DNA of 64,000 nucleotides from Castanea sativa (taxonomy: Eukaryota > Streptophyta > Magnoliopsida > Fagales > Fagaceae). The stretch covers positions 47,324,464 to 47,388,463 of the forward strand of contig NC_134015.1 of NCBI RefSeq assembly GCF_040712315.1. The letters run 5' to 3'. Numbering within the stretch: position 1 is the stretch's first letter; each line of letters starts with the position of its first letter. Position numbers and translations under genes: made by a program. The notes under the pieces were generated by a model that was not told the origin of the DNA, searched no databases, and was given only the letters and a program-made list of their open reading frames with translations. Positions 23,771 through 35,820 of this stretch are shown here, one piece after another.

Positions 23771-24830
23771 ACATAGGGAAGGTGTTAAGCACTCTACAAC
23801 ACTTCTCCAAAGACAGTCCTTTGTTTTGGTAAAATCGTAATTTTTAAACATTGGCAATTGAAAACGAGCTATTGGCATTAGCATACGGGGCTTTGAATGT
23901 GTTGGGCTCTAAGGTTCGATTTTGGAATAGGTATGGTCTTGATCGAAGCTTTCTAAGATTGTTTGAAGTTGTTGCCAAATTTTCACAGTGAGAATCCGGC
24001 ATCCTTTTGCCTTATTTTCGTGGTAGAAATCCAGCAGCGCTTCGCCTCAGATGCGTCATAGCACGCAAAATGCTATTCCCTCCAAACTTTTGACGTGACA
24101 ATACGCCAATGGGGATGCCCCATTTTCAAGGGGAAAATCTAGCTGAATTTCGCGTTTGATGCCCTATGGTGCACCGACAGGGTTTCCCGTCTGTGCATAC
24201 GGCACGTATTGACATGCTCGTACTGCGACGAGCCAAAACCCTTCAAAGCATCATGCATGTTGATGCATGTCACATACACAGGGAAACCAATGTCACTTAG
24301 TGGCATGGATCAAGACAATCACACCATGATCATTGTGCACACAATATAGTATGAATATGCACCCACAGCAATCGCCTTGAGCACATACCCACACTACATG
24401 ATCAACATCTATCATAGCTAGAGAGGGTCACTCATGTAGCCATAAGAGCCCATCATACAAAGTGCACAATCTCCCATATACAATCAGATATAGATAAACA
24501 TACATAATGCACAATGCAACCACACAGAGCAGAAAAAGTAAATCATACATTACCAAGGTTCCAATGGTAAGGCCCAAAAAGGAATAGGAAATGTATAACG
24601 AACATTGCCATACCCAGGGAACTTGACCCAAGCAAGGAGTAAGAAAATAAAAAGGGGCTACATGGAGGGGGACCCAAATACATGCTCTAGAGAAGAGGAT
24701 TAGAGAGAAGGAAAAAGAAAATTGCTCTGGAAGGGCTAGGCCCCCTAATCTACTGAACATTGCCCCTCGGTGGGCTTGCATCTTCTTTCTTGCATCTTTT
24801 CCCTTTTTGCTTGTGCCACAGAGGTCGTTT
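23771..24830 (-). mobile_element. Family A LTR fragment, internal part
   Basis: This begins abruptly inside the 'tagggaaggtgttaagcac' block and follows copies 1 and 2 through the 'gatgcatgtcacatacac' and 'tgaacattgcccct' landmarks. It breaks off near 24830, before the region that follows in the other copies. It is joined directly to the end of copy 2, suggesting recombination between family members. Confidence 0.6.
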
Positions 24831-24935
24831 GCCTTGGAATGACGTAAAATTCATTTTTACAATACATGATATAATAATAATAGACTTTAATAATATGTAA
24901 ATAGTACATAAGTCGTGCTGGTTTTTTTTTTTTTG

Positions 24936-25276
24936 GATATCAAAATAATATTATTTAAAACGTAAAGGGTGTACAAGAGATTATATCAATAGGGATACCA
25001 TCATTTAAAATATATTTCTTATTTTCCAATTTTATTTAAGTAAACTTTATGCATATGCACAAGCCTAGATTGAATAGTTATGGTTAATTTGTACTCATTT
25101 ATCTCTTACAAATGCAAAACAAAAACAAAAAAAAGAAAACCAAAAATGTAAATATTTGTCATTTGGAATGAAAATTTTTTAATTTAGGTTTTTAAAAAAG
25201 TAGTAGTTTTATTTTTATAATTTGATAAATAATATTAGGAGGATTCGAACTATGATTCTCTTAATAAATGACAGTC
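24936..25276 (+). repeat. Flanking block, copy 2
   Basis: This is the second copy of the block at 19651-20009, again ending directly at a TGTTATGTC family A terminus. The period between the two is about 5.3 kb. Confidence 0.8.
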
Positions 25277-26279
25277 TGTTATGTCATTTGTCGACGCCTC
25301 ACTACTGTTCGACCACCCGTCACGGCGTCGCTCACACGCCTTTCATCTCATCTTGGCCTCTGTGTGAGAGATGATATATGGAGGTGTGTCATACCTCGGG
25401 TGTGTGACTGGAATATGAGTCAATTTTAAGGAAATTACCAAAGGTAAGTGAAGTCACCATCAATTATTGGGTTTTTCTAAGGTGTGATAGGTCAACTGCC
25501 TCTATTTGATTTTATTACAAATCCTAGGTTAAGAAAAATGGCATTTTTCCTAATTTATTGTGAATGGACAAAAAATCTTGATTCTTGAGTTTAGATGTCT
25601 AGTTACATGTGGGGAAGCTGTTAGGTAACCCACAATATCTGTTCAAAGACAGTTTTTTGTTTTGGTAAAATCGTAATTTTTAAACACTGGCAATTGAAAA
25701 TGAGCTATTGGCATTAACTTACAGGGCTTTGAATGTGTTAGGCTTTGAACGTGTTAGGCTTTGGAATGGGTATGGTCTCGATCAATGCTTTCTAAGTGTG
25801 TTTGAAGTCATTGCCAAATTTCCACAGCGAAAATCCAGCAGCATTTTGCCTTATTTTCGTGGAAAAAATCCAATGGCACTTCACCTTAGATGCGTCATAG
25901 CATGCAAAACGCTATTCTCGCCAAGCTTTCAACGTGAGAATACGGAAATGGGGATGCCCCATTTTCATGGCAAAAATCCAACCAAGTTTTGCGTTTGGTG
26001 CGCTATGGCGCATCGACAGGTTTTCACATCTGTGTATACAACGAGTATCAACATGGTTATACTATGACAAGCTGAAGCCCTTCAAAGCATCAAGCATGTT
26101 GATGCATGTCGCATACACGAGGAAACCAATGTCACTTGGTGACATGGATCAAGACAATCACATTGCTATGATAATGCACACAATCAGATACCCATACTAC
26201 AAGGTTAAGAGCTCTCATGACTAGATAAGGTCACTCACGTAGCCACGAGATTCCATCATAAAAAGTGTACAATCACCCA
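25277..26279 (-). mobile_element. Family A LTR fragment, truncated by another LTR
   Basis: This follows the other family A copies from TGTTATGTC to 'gtgtacaatcaccca', where it stops abruptly at the start of the LTR-like sequence at 26280. Reading frames of 96-119 codons here are chance frames in LTR sequence. Confidence 0.6.
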
Positions 26280-26933
26280 TGTGGTGCTCAAACCCAAGAG
26301 TGCTACTTTCAGGGACGAAGGATTTGGGCTCCCAAATTATTTCTTGGTGGATTTTGCCTCAAACGCTACCTTGGTAACCTAACCCTGTTACCTCTATGGT
26401 TCTAAGCCCAGTCCCAACCCACCCTCTAGTTTTTCTTCTCCCTTGAAGTACCTTTCTCTCTTTAAACTCTCACTTTACCTTTCTCTTTGTTTGTTTTTCA
26501 ACCCCCTTACATTCGTCCCATTTATAGTCTCCCCTTAGTGGGGGTCCAAATTATTACTTTTACTTAAATTCTCACGCAATCCCACTTCTGCCAGAATCCC
26601 AAGGTAAATGATTCCTTCTGAGGATTCTCTTGAAACTTGGTCTTGATGTCAAACAGCATTCAACAGCGAACTTCCCAAAGGCACTAACTGTGCCCAAGAG
26701 ATCGACCTGAATTTGATCGTTCCCTTAGCATTCTCCCCTAGCTTGTCAGTTTGTATTGGACCTAACTTGACCCAAGCATAGTAGTTTTTCCTAAGCACTA
26801 GCTTGACACCCCTACACATTTGTCATTGGGCTGGGCCTATCCCTACCTTGTTGGGTTAGTTTCAATTACCTGGGACAGCTTTGGGCCTTGGTTACCTGGG
26901 CCGTTCTTGGTCATCTGGGCCCAAGTCCCCACA
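26280..26933 (-). mobile_element. LTR with adjacent polypurine tract (probable 3' LTR)
   Basis: Read on the minus strand, this 654-bp block starts TGTGGGGACTTGG and ends GAGCACCACA, so it has TGTGG...CCACA ends. A minus-strand CTATAAATGGG TATA box lies near 26520. Immediately upstream on the minus strand is a G-rich run, GTAGGGGGGCTAT, at 26934-26946, which fits a polypurine tract. That makes this the 3' LTR of a minus-strand element whose body lies to the right. No matching 5' LTR was found in the window. Confidence 0.55.
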
Positions 26934-27217
26934 ATAGCCCCCCTACGATCCCACTTTCATGAAGTGGAGATAAGATCAAGGATCTAATGCTCGGCAATCG
27001 GCTAGGTTTTTCAAAATGAAGGTTATATCTTGAGAAGATCAGCCATCAATCAATTAATGCAACAGACATGACAGCTTGCTGTTTATGCACACATGGCCAC
27101 GTCTATTACATCAGAAGATCAAGATGATCTGACGCTTCGATTATTGAGGCACGCATGAAAAGAAGTTACGACAAGTATTATTTAACTTCTTGCAATTGCA
27201 TTAAATGGTTTTTTCCC

Positions 27218-27225
27218 TATAAATA
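27218..27225 (+). promoter_or_regulatory. TATA box of the antisense transposon gene
   Basis: TATAAATA lies about 190 bp upstream of the start codon at 27408, with a CT-rich leader between. It is the only canonical TATA box in the right place, and the assignment is by position. Confidence 0.5.
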
Positions 27226-27407
27226 TAGTCATGGTGTTTGCCATAACCTTTTTATTTTCCTCTAAGTTCAGAGTCTCAATACCTTCTTCTTCTCGAGGCC
27301 ATAAATTTCTCCTGAGACCATTCCTGCTATCACAAAGTTGCTCTGTAAGTCTTCTTCCTCTTGCCTTCTTCATTCCTGTTCTTCCTTAGTCTTCTTAGTA
27401 GGAAAAA

Positions 27408-29587
27408 TGGGTTTCTCACATCTTTTAAACACTAGTGCAAACGTAGAAACCTTTAAGGCTAGGTTTGACATCCTTTGTGACACCAATATATCATACTATC
27501 ATGAGGACCAAAGATTTCCCCGTGCAGTCTTCTTTCCCTTAATGTCCATGCTAGAGGGTGGGGTTAAGTTTCCTGTAGATCCCTTTTTACTTAGGACTCT
27601 TAGTTTTTACGGGCTAAGCCCCGACTAGTGTCTACCCAACTTTTATAGGGTAGTTAATTGTGTGGGGTGTCTTAACCGACTATACGACCTAAACCTCATG
27701 CACTAGGACATTAATTTCCTATATGGCATTTAAGGTAGTCTGAAGAACGGGTATTACCTTCAAACTCGAAACACCATGGCTAGATTGATATCATGCCTCC
27801 TTGACTTTAATAGGAATTCTATGCGGGAGTTTGTGAGAGTGAACGGGAATTGGCTCAATAGCGAACCCACCTGCCCAACCTCTCCTCGGTAGATAGGTTA
27901 GTATCTTCCTTCCCAAGTCTTTAGTATAACCCCAAAGTACAGATTATAACTTTAACTTTCTTTCTCCTTCATACACTTTGCATATTTGTTCTGTCATTGC
28001 TATATGATGTTGTTTGTTTTGTTCCTTTTTTTATTTTACAATACCTAACCTAAAATTCATATAGGTTTAGGATCTTAACTTCATCCGAGATTTTCGTGCA
28101 TTACGACGATCAACTTAGAGCATCCCACCTAATCCTCAGCTGCATGCCTTCCTATATCAGCTATCAAGATTCGTCAGGTGCTCTAACTATCGGCAGTCCT
28201 CTTCTTTCTTACCTTGGACATTCGGCTACCAGGATTTCTACCTAACGGTCTTACAAGTGGTGAAGCTCGGCACCAGGGACCTCTAAGAGTAAGGGAGGGT
28301 TCGCTCAAGCCAATTTGTGATGGTTCGACAAATACAGTTTTTCACTGCCGAGCAAAATGCATTCCAGTTGAAGCCCTTATCCCCCCTGAACTGACTGAAG
28401 AGATCATTCAACCATGTACTATAGGCCTCGATCGTTGGTTCCAGAGTGCACACCCTATCCAGGGTCAAACTGTTCCATAACTGACCCCTCAGCAGACAAC
28501 TACCCCTGCCTTCCGACAATGCAGGAAGAGGCAAACGAGTGTTGTTGATCCTTTATCCTTCATCTGATACTCCTCTTGTCGATTAGCCCTTCGTCCCAAT
28601 ATCAGGCACTGTAGAGGCTCAACCACTCAGGGAAACTTCTTTAGATTCGGGGCTTGCCGATTAACTAGTGACCGTTGGGTCTAATGTGGCCTCCACTACT
28701 GCACCCCCATCTTTAGGATGGGAATGCACTTTTATGTTGGGCGAGAAAGTCCTGCCCACTGACTTCTTTTTAGAACTTGGAGGAGTGGTTTGGGAGGAAC
28801 GATCTTAGACAGCCTCAGGCAGGCCCTGTTGTTGCCTGTACATATGGAACGCTACTCGAGCTACTGGGATATGGACCTTGCCCTCAAGCTGTAATGGAAC
28901 AACATAGCTGTGAGTACCCTCCCCTTCTCTTATCCTTTCCTAATCTATTTCCCCTCTTTTTCTTTTTCTTTTTTAAGTGTTACTTCTCGGTTTATACTAA
29001 CTCTCTAATCATTTCTATCATTGTTCCAGGCCACCCAACTGACTCACGTTATGGAGGGTCGACTAAAGGGTGTCATGGAGGAAGCGGACTAGGAGAAAGC
29101 CCTGAAGTAGGTGGCTGAGGCCATGTTAAATGAAAAAGTCCTTAAGCTAGCCACGACTTAGCAAAGGGCAATGTCTGTTGAGAGGGCTCGGGAAATGGCC
29201 TAGCGAAAAGCAGAGGACCTGCAGGGGAAACTTAGGGAGGCTAAGATTAAGCTTGCCAAGGCCACTAGCATTGTCTCGACTCGTGACAAAGAGCTGGCTG
29301 ACCTTAAGGAGAAGACTTGCGAGCAAATTTCCTATAATATGGGGTTTAAAGACGCCGAGAATTCGGTGGGTGCAGTTGTCTTCCAAGCTCAGAGGTTCGA
29401 GTTTTTGGAAGGCTGGATGGCGGCCATGAATGCCATCGATCTCCCTGAATCTTCTACCTTCAAGGATACAAATCAAATTCCCTTGCCCAGCAATCCGTCC
29501 ATGGATGAACCAACTCAAGAGCAACCCCAGGATGATGGGGATGAAGAAGAAGGAGAGGACAGCCCCAGCATGGTGGAGTTGGCATAG
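27408..29587 (+). pseudogene. 'Putative gypsy type transposon' gene, decayed
   Basis: The N-terminal part, MGFSHLLNTSANVE..., leads to PRAVFFPLMSMLEGGVKFPVDPFLLRTLSFYGLSPD and then FYRVVNCVGCLNRL. This matches the style of the plant 'putative gypsy type transposon' family (segment 'F-P-x-x-P-F-x-x-x-L...Y-x-L-S-P'). In-frame stops occur at 27626 (TAG), 27704 (TAG) and 27731 (TAA). The middle is broken by frameshifts or introns. The C-terminal part is coiled-coil-like (about 29045-29335) with four more in-frame TAGs, then GFKDAENSVGAVVFQAQRF and an acidic tail, DDGDEEEGED, ending at 29587. It reads opposite to the LTR at 26280-26933. It is no longer functional. Confidence 0.55.
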
Positions 29588-31131
29588 TAAATAGACTCTC
29601 ATGTAGTGGTGATCGATGTGGATAATTTAACAACCACTGCAGCTACTGAAGTATAGGGCGCACCTTAAGTAAGCCAAGTGCTGACCCCACCAATCGCCAA
29701 TGAAGTCTCCTCAGCCACCCCCGCCGTGACTCAAGGGCCGACTGCATGATTCCGTTGACCCATTTATTACTTCCTATTTTTTCTTTTCTTATCTTTTTTT
29801 TTATTCATTTTCTTTTAACTTGCTTAACTACATGTATCCTATTAAATGGCACTTGTCCGTGTACCTGAACACTATTCGGTTTGCTAAATATTGGGGATTG
29901 AATCCCTTTGATTAAATTCCTTATTTATTGTTTCATATTTTATTATTATTATTATTATGTTTATTTTATTTTTTAGAATATTACTATGTTCTGATTTGTA
30001 TGTGATTTCCCATTTGTACAAATGACCTACCATCTTTGAATGAAGTTATGCCATTGAATTTCAAAATATTCTAAGTATAAAAAATTAGCAATTTGAATGT
30101 GACATAACCATACCCTCTGATTGAGATGTTAGTTTATTGAGACCTTTTATTAATGTTGTAAAGCTTTGTGAATAATTGTTGTTAGTATGGGGGAGACTCC
30201 TAGTACAAAAAGACCTGTAATTTAACTTCTGTAGCTGAGGTTCTTCTACCTATCTGACTTCAGTCAGGGTTGGATCCTCTGTTTTGAAGGCAGAAAATTT
30301 GGTGAGGATTCCACCAAACCAGTAACTAGATGTACGGGCCCTACCCCCCTGTCAAGCCCAATCGCCCTAGGGCCCATGAAGACCAACTCCTATGGGAGTC
30401 CCACGCTGATCACACATTGTAACGCACGTGCCGTCCGAGAGTTGTGAGCTCGGAGTACTCGAAGCAACCTGTGACGTGGCCTTGCCGAGCATGTAACATA
30501 CGTGCGGGGCTGGTCCCAACGCCACTATCATTATCTCCTTCTCGCCACCAAACATCAACTTAGATGAAACGGCATTGGACCTCCCTTCCATTGCTTAGGG
30601 AACGCCCCTGCCGAGAAATAAACCCAGCGTTGGAGCCAGTTCCAATGCCACTCTTATTTCCTCCCACTCCTAACTAAACCCCCACTTATGGGTAATTGTA
30701 TTGGACCCCTCCTTCCACCCATCAGGGGAACAATCATGACCACTCCACTAAGTTTGGCTATAAATAGGCAGGGAAGACTCAGTTATGGAGGTTGGCAATT
30801 AGAGAGAGAAAAGACGAGAGAGAGAGCGATATCAATTCTCCCCAAGGAAGAGAAGGAAGAGATAGCGAGGAAAGGAAGGAGGCCCAGTATACGGGCCTAC
30901 CGAGCATAACACCACCCGTGGTAGGAAATCCAAAAGCCCATTATACAAATAGATTGTGAGCCCAAATTCCTTCGAGGCCCAGCAGCCTTATTTTGGGACG
31001 CATACTAGAGTATAATCGAAACTAGGTTTCTGTCTCTAATAACAATTCATTATGGTTTCCACCTAGTCGGTGACTAGGGTCAATTCGAGGTTAGGTTTCT
31101 ATCCTTAGAGAAATTTATTAACGTTTCCACC
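29588..31131 (+). other. Non-coding repeat sequence with TATA box, possible LTR
   Basis: After an AT-rich stretch, about 30230-30910 is GC-richer and contains CTATAAATAGGC (TATA box 30759-30766), followed by a GA-rich leader-like sequence. This could be the promoter half of a plus-strand LTR, but no termini, target duplication or second copy was found. Two related blocks of about 75 bp ('taggtttct...tttccacct') follow at about 31020-31131. Confidence 0.35.
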
Positions 31132-34100
31132 TGTGGGCATAAGGGGGGAGTTGCCACCTAGTTTTTGCAATGGTCTAGGAACCATATATATAGCTTCCCT
31201 TCAAGGAAGGAACTTTTGATCTTACTACCAAAGATATGGGTTCAGAGTTTAGGTACGCTCTTGGGAAGGTGTTAGGCACCCAAGATCGTCCAACCCTAAG
31301 GTTGGCCTCCCATCATTGTGTCTTATATCTTAACCTTATTTAAAGCATGTTCAATACTTGTATTCTAACTCACACACACTAGCATACAACATGTCATTAT
31401 TCATCCCAAACCCTAACTATACATCTAATCATGGAATCTCATCACAAACCCTAACATACATCTATCATGGCATTAAAGGAAGCAACATATATAATCAAAT
31501 CAAGGCAAAAACACAAGCATAAGGAAAGGTCCAAGCATTCACGTTCATTTCTATCATTAACACAAGGTCATATCACAAATGTATGAACATTTCCAATGCA
31601 TAACTTACCTTTTACTTGCCTTGCAGCAATACAACACCTATGACATCAATGCATGGGCATGTGAATGAATGGCATCAAAACTAAGAAACCCTAAGACAAG
31701 CCCTAATCTAAACAAATGATAACAAAAAAGCATGTTAAAAGGTGAACATGAACTTATGGGGCTTAAAACATATGAAAAATAGGCTAAACAAAACAAACAT
31801 ATGAGGGGCAGAAACAAAATAAACAAGAATTTAGGGTTTCTGGACAACGATATCACACACGCTAGAACAGACCTACGTACGCATAATCGAGCTTGTGTGT
31901 GCAGGCTAGATCATGCATACACAAATCCTTACCCAAAAAACCTAAAAACGCAAAAATAAAGCCGAACTTCAAAACAACAATTCTAACAACCTAACATATA
32001 CAAAACATGAAAAGGACTGAAAAAATAACTTAAACAGACATTATACAAACATAAACTATGCAACAAACAAAACTAAAATGTAAAATAAATGGCAGAAAAG
32101 ATAAAGAAATAAAAAAGAAAAGGGGTAGAATCAATACCTTGAACAAAAGCTTTCCAAGCTTGATTTTGACCGTTCTCCTCAGTCAAATCTATTCACAAAC
32201 CAATAAGAAAGTGATTAGCAATATTAAACTAAAAGGATTGGGGCTAGAAAAGGTCTAATCAAATAAAATTGACTTGAGGGTGTTTTGTATAAGAAAAAAT
32301 CCTTTTGATTCACTATTTTCTAGTGAATCTTTGGTTTTTCTAGTGGGATTTCTATGTTTTTTGAAAATGTACCATGTAAGGCTTTTTATAGTTGAAAAAA
32401 TGAGGTTTGGAACGGAACCTAAATAATGTGGGCTTCATTCCAAACCTTAGCCATTATTGCAAAAACCTTGTCTTTCTTATACTTCTGAAACCCTAACTAC
32501 ATACGTAGGAATGTGCCTACATATGCATGCTTTAGCTTGCATATGTAGGCCAAGGGCCTCTTTGGTCATTTTATTTTCAAAAATAGATTTTTGCTTATTC
32601 AAAAGGTTATATTTTTCATTTTAACACTCATCAAGTCAATTTAATATCTGATTGGACTCTAAACTGGCCTTAGGCCTTAGAGTTCGACCATCATTAGGGG
32701 ACGGGAGCCCGAGTCGTAAGGGATACAAAATGCAGTGGGTGCAGATGCTCCTCTTTTGAGTTGTAAGCTTCGCTAACGGAATCAAAAGAATAAAATACAA
32801 CATTTTATTTGGACGTACGGCTCGAGCCCAACCCATGCACACAACACACATCACGCATACATAGGGTAGGGTACAACTCTAAAAAGCTATGTGGGATTTG
32901 TATGTCCGGAGTCCCACTTTTGTCATTCAAGAAATGAGTAACGACAAGTTCGCTATCCCAGAACCTGTTTTGCCACTTACAAGCAAATGGCAAATGACAC
33001 AATATCCTAAAGTCACTAAAAAGAAAAGAAAAGAAAAGAAAAAAAACAAACAAACAAACAAAGGGTGCTCTTACGAGCTAACCCAACAAACAACAAAAGG
33101 ATATAGTCTTTGTGGTGTCCCTTCGGGGCTCCGAGGCTCTTGCCTCTAAATTTTTCGGGTGACTTGTTCCTCTTGTCTTCTTCACTTCTTTCCCTACCTT
33201 TTCTAGTAAGGCTTTTGCCTCGAGTTGGCCTTGGCCTCTTTCTCTATCAGTATCTCTACCTTTTTCTATCGTGCTTGCATGTTCAATTCTTGAAGGATAT
33301 GTGCACAAGTAGGATCCACTAAGGATGGTGAAAAACTCGCTGAGGAATGGATGTGCATGAGGAGGAATCATCTGCCTCTCACAACTTGCTTGGGGTGAAA
33401 AACTTGCTGAGGAGCAGCATGAACTCACTGAGGAGTAGTGTAGCTGTGTGATCCACTAGGGAAGAATCTTCTGCCTCCTATATGGTTCACCGGGTATTTT
33501 AAGGGAGAATCTTTTGCTTCCTTTTTGAGGATTTTTTGCTGTATAGGACTCACTAGGAAAGAATCTTTTGCTTCCTTACTAGGGATACTTTGGGGAAGAA
33601 TCTTCTACTTCCTCATTAGGGATTTGCTTTGGTGTGCTAGGTCTATCTTCTGCCTCCTCCAAGGGTATGATGCTTGATATGGTTGAATTATTGAGGACGA
33701 GTCTTCTACTTCCTCTATAGGGATGATATTTGATAGGTTTGATCCATTTGAGGAAGAATCTTCTGCTTCCTTCACTAAGGGTATTGCTTGAGATACTTGA
33801 AATATTAAGGAAGAGTCTTCTGCTTCCTTACTGGAGATGATGTTTGATATGCTTACTTCGCTGGGGAAGAGTCTTCTACTTCCTTCATAGGGATGGTGTT
33901 TTTGATGTGCTTGAATCACTGAAGGTGGTTCTCGATGAGTTTGACCCACTAGGGATGGTTCTTGATGTGCTTGATCGGGGGAAGAGGCTCTTACTTCCTT
34001 TGTTGCTCACTGGGAAGTCCTTTGATAATTTTGTATCTAATTATGGAAGTCTTGAGGCGTCCCTCCTTTTTTGAAAGAAAGAATTTTTGTTTTTTAGCTC

Positions 34101-34856
34101 ATGACTAAACTACACGTAGTTTAGCCATCAAGTGTGTTCTCACCTTTTATGTTATTTGGTTTGCCTGTTTCACATGTTTTGCCTTTATTTAAAACTTTTT
34201 CACCTATTTATACATACTTGAGTCTCTGTCTTGTATGTGTGCTTATCTTTAGTATGTTTAGATTAGGGTTTTATATTTATGTCTTGTTTAAATACCATGA
34301 TCATTCATTCACATGTCTGTACATAAATGCCACAGGTGCTAAGTTGCTACAAAATAAGTAAAGGTAAGTCATGTTTTGACATGAACACGCATCTTTTGTG
34401 ATGAACATGTTTGTATGATGTTGAATGTAATGGTTTACATGATTTTGTGATTGCCATGTTTGGGTGGCCGCTTTGTTTGATGTGTATGATAAGGTTTCAC
34501 ATGTATGCTAGGGTTTTTTGGGTGGGTTTGGCTCTGTATTACTTTATGGATAGATGTGTTGTTTTGGCATGAATGATGCCATGTTGTATGTTTAGTTGCA
34601 TGCTAGTGTGTGTGCGAGTTTAAGATACAAGTATTGAATGTGATTTTATTAAGGTTTAAACGTAAGACACAATGATGGGAGGCCAACCTTAGGGTTGGGC
34701 AATCTTGGGTGCCTAACACTTTCCCAAGAATGTACCTAAACTCTGAACGCATACTCTGGTAGTAAGATCAAAGGTCCCTCCTTGAAAGGAAACTATTTAT
34801 ATGGTTCCTAAACCTTTGCAAAAACTAGGTAGCGACTCCGACCCTTTGTGTCCACA
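31132..34856. mobile_element. Two LTR-like sequences in opposite orientation
   Basis: The block 31132-31420 is the reverse complement of about 34570-34856. Both arms carry the 'cacccaagat' block, 'caaccctaaggttggcctcccatcattgtgtctta' and 'ctagtttttgcaa'. The left end starts TGTGGGCAT, so it ends in CA on the minus strand, and the right end is GTGTCCACA. A minus-strand TATAAAAAGC lies at about 32383-32392 in the left half. The boundary between the halves is probably near 33030-33070, at an A-rich (AAAAG)n/(CAAA)n run. No target duplication was seen. It may be two separate insertions that meet, or one rearranged element. Confidence 0.5.
33440..34060 (+). repeat. Degenerate minisatellite, GAATCTTCTGCTTCCT core
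   Basis: About nine copies of a core 'ga(a/g)tctt(c/t)t(g/a)c(t/c)tcct' occur between 33463 and 33885, spaced 37-57 bp apart and alternating with 'agggat.atg.tt.gat' segments. On the minus strand, part of it reads as an imperfect 19-residue peptide repeat with EAEDSS cores. It lies in the right LTR-like half, so it is probably non-coding. Confidence 0.75.
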
Positions 34857-35820
34857 ATTACCACCATCAACCTCCACAAAATTGTGTTCAAAGACAAATT
34901 TTTGATAAAGAAATTAAGTTTTGAATAATCAAGAGAAAGAGAATGTATAAATAACGAAATTCATATGAAATCAAATTTTGACAGGGCCTAAAAGTAGGGT
35001 TTTTAATTAACCAGCAAATGGAGATGATGATTTTGGCCTTAAAACTTATCAACTCAAAGGAGAGTGGGAATTCTCGTTTCATCAAGTTGTTAATCACGAC
35101 ACTTTTCTTCTACTATTTTTGGTTGATGAACTTCCATGCAACTTTTGAAGTGTTTAATACTAATACTGATTATCAACAATGACGAGCCCTAAAATATATC
35201 ATTGTTCATGTACCAACCCACGATTATTCTTACTTTGGTTGAATATGACTTTGATGTTGGTTGGATTTCAACAAATATGAATTTCAAACAATAGTATGTT
35301 TCGATATCAAATGAGAGGAAAAGATTTCATTTTTCTTTTTAAATGATTGAAAATATATGCCAATATTGATGTCAATGAGACTAACATTTCAGCTAGGTTA
35401 CAAATTACACGTTAAGCTTCATTCATCAAATCTTCCCTTTTATTTATTATGATATGGAAACTTTTCATTGCCTTCATATTTATTTTTCCCAATCATACTG
35501 CTTCACGCTCTCTTGATATTTTGTTTGATAAAAGTTGAATCCATCATCATGTAATGTCCAAATTCAATTGGCTCGACCATAATCCAATTAATGATCATGG
35601 TCTGCACTAAACACTTCAAAAGCAACATGGAAGTTCTCGTACCAAAAATAGCTGTAGAAAAGTGTAGTTTATAATATTTTAATGTAAAAGAGAATTCACA
35701 CTCTTTTGGGCAAAAGATTTATAAGTCTAAAAACATCATCTCCATATTTATAATGGTAGATGTTCTTTAGGTTGTTGATGATTTGTACATAGTGCTTTCT
35801 GAACTCCTAAGGTGTCAATG
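34857..35820 (+). repeat. Repeat C, copy 2
   Basis: This is the second copy of the sequence at 17074-18041. It starts exactly where the inverted LTR pair ends and stops exactly where the next LTR-like block begins, so both neighbours probably inserted into or recombined with it. Confidence 0.85.

Noticed and set aside
25241..25250. GTTCGAATCC on the minus strand resembles a tRNA B-box
   Set aside because: No A-box, acceptor stem or cloverleaf could be found around it, and the equivalent position in the duplicated block at 19970 has lost the motif.
8860..26279. Family A considered as an endogenous pararetrovirus
   Set aside because: No movement protein, coat protein or reverse transcriptase motif was found, and the TG...CA ends and TATA position fit LTRs better.
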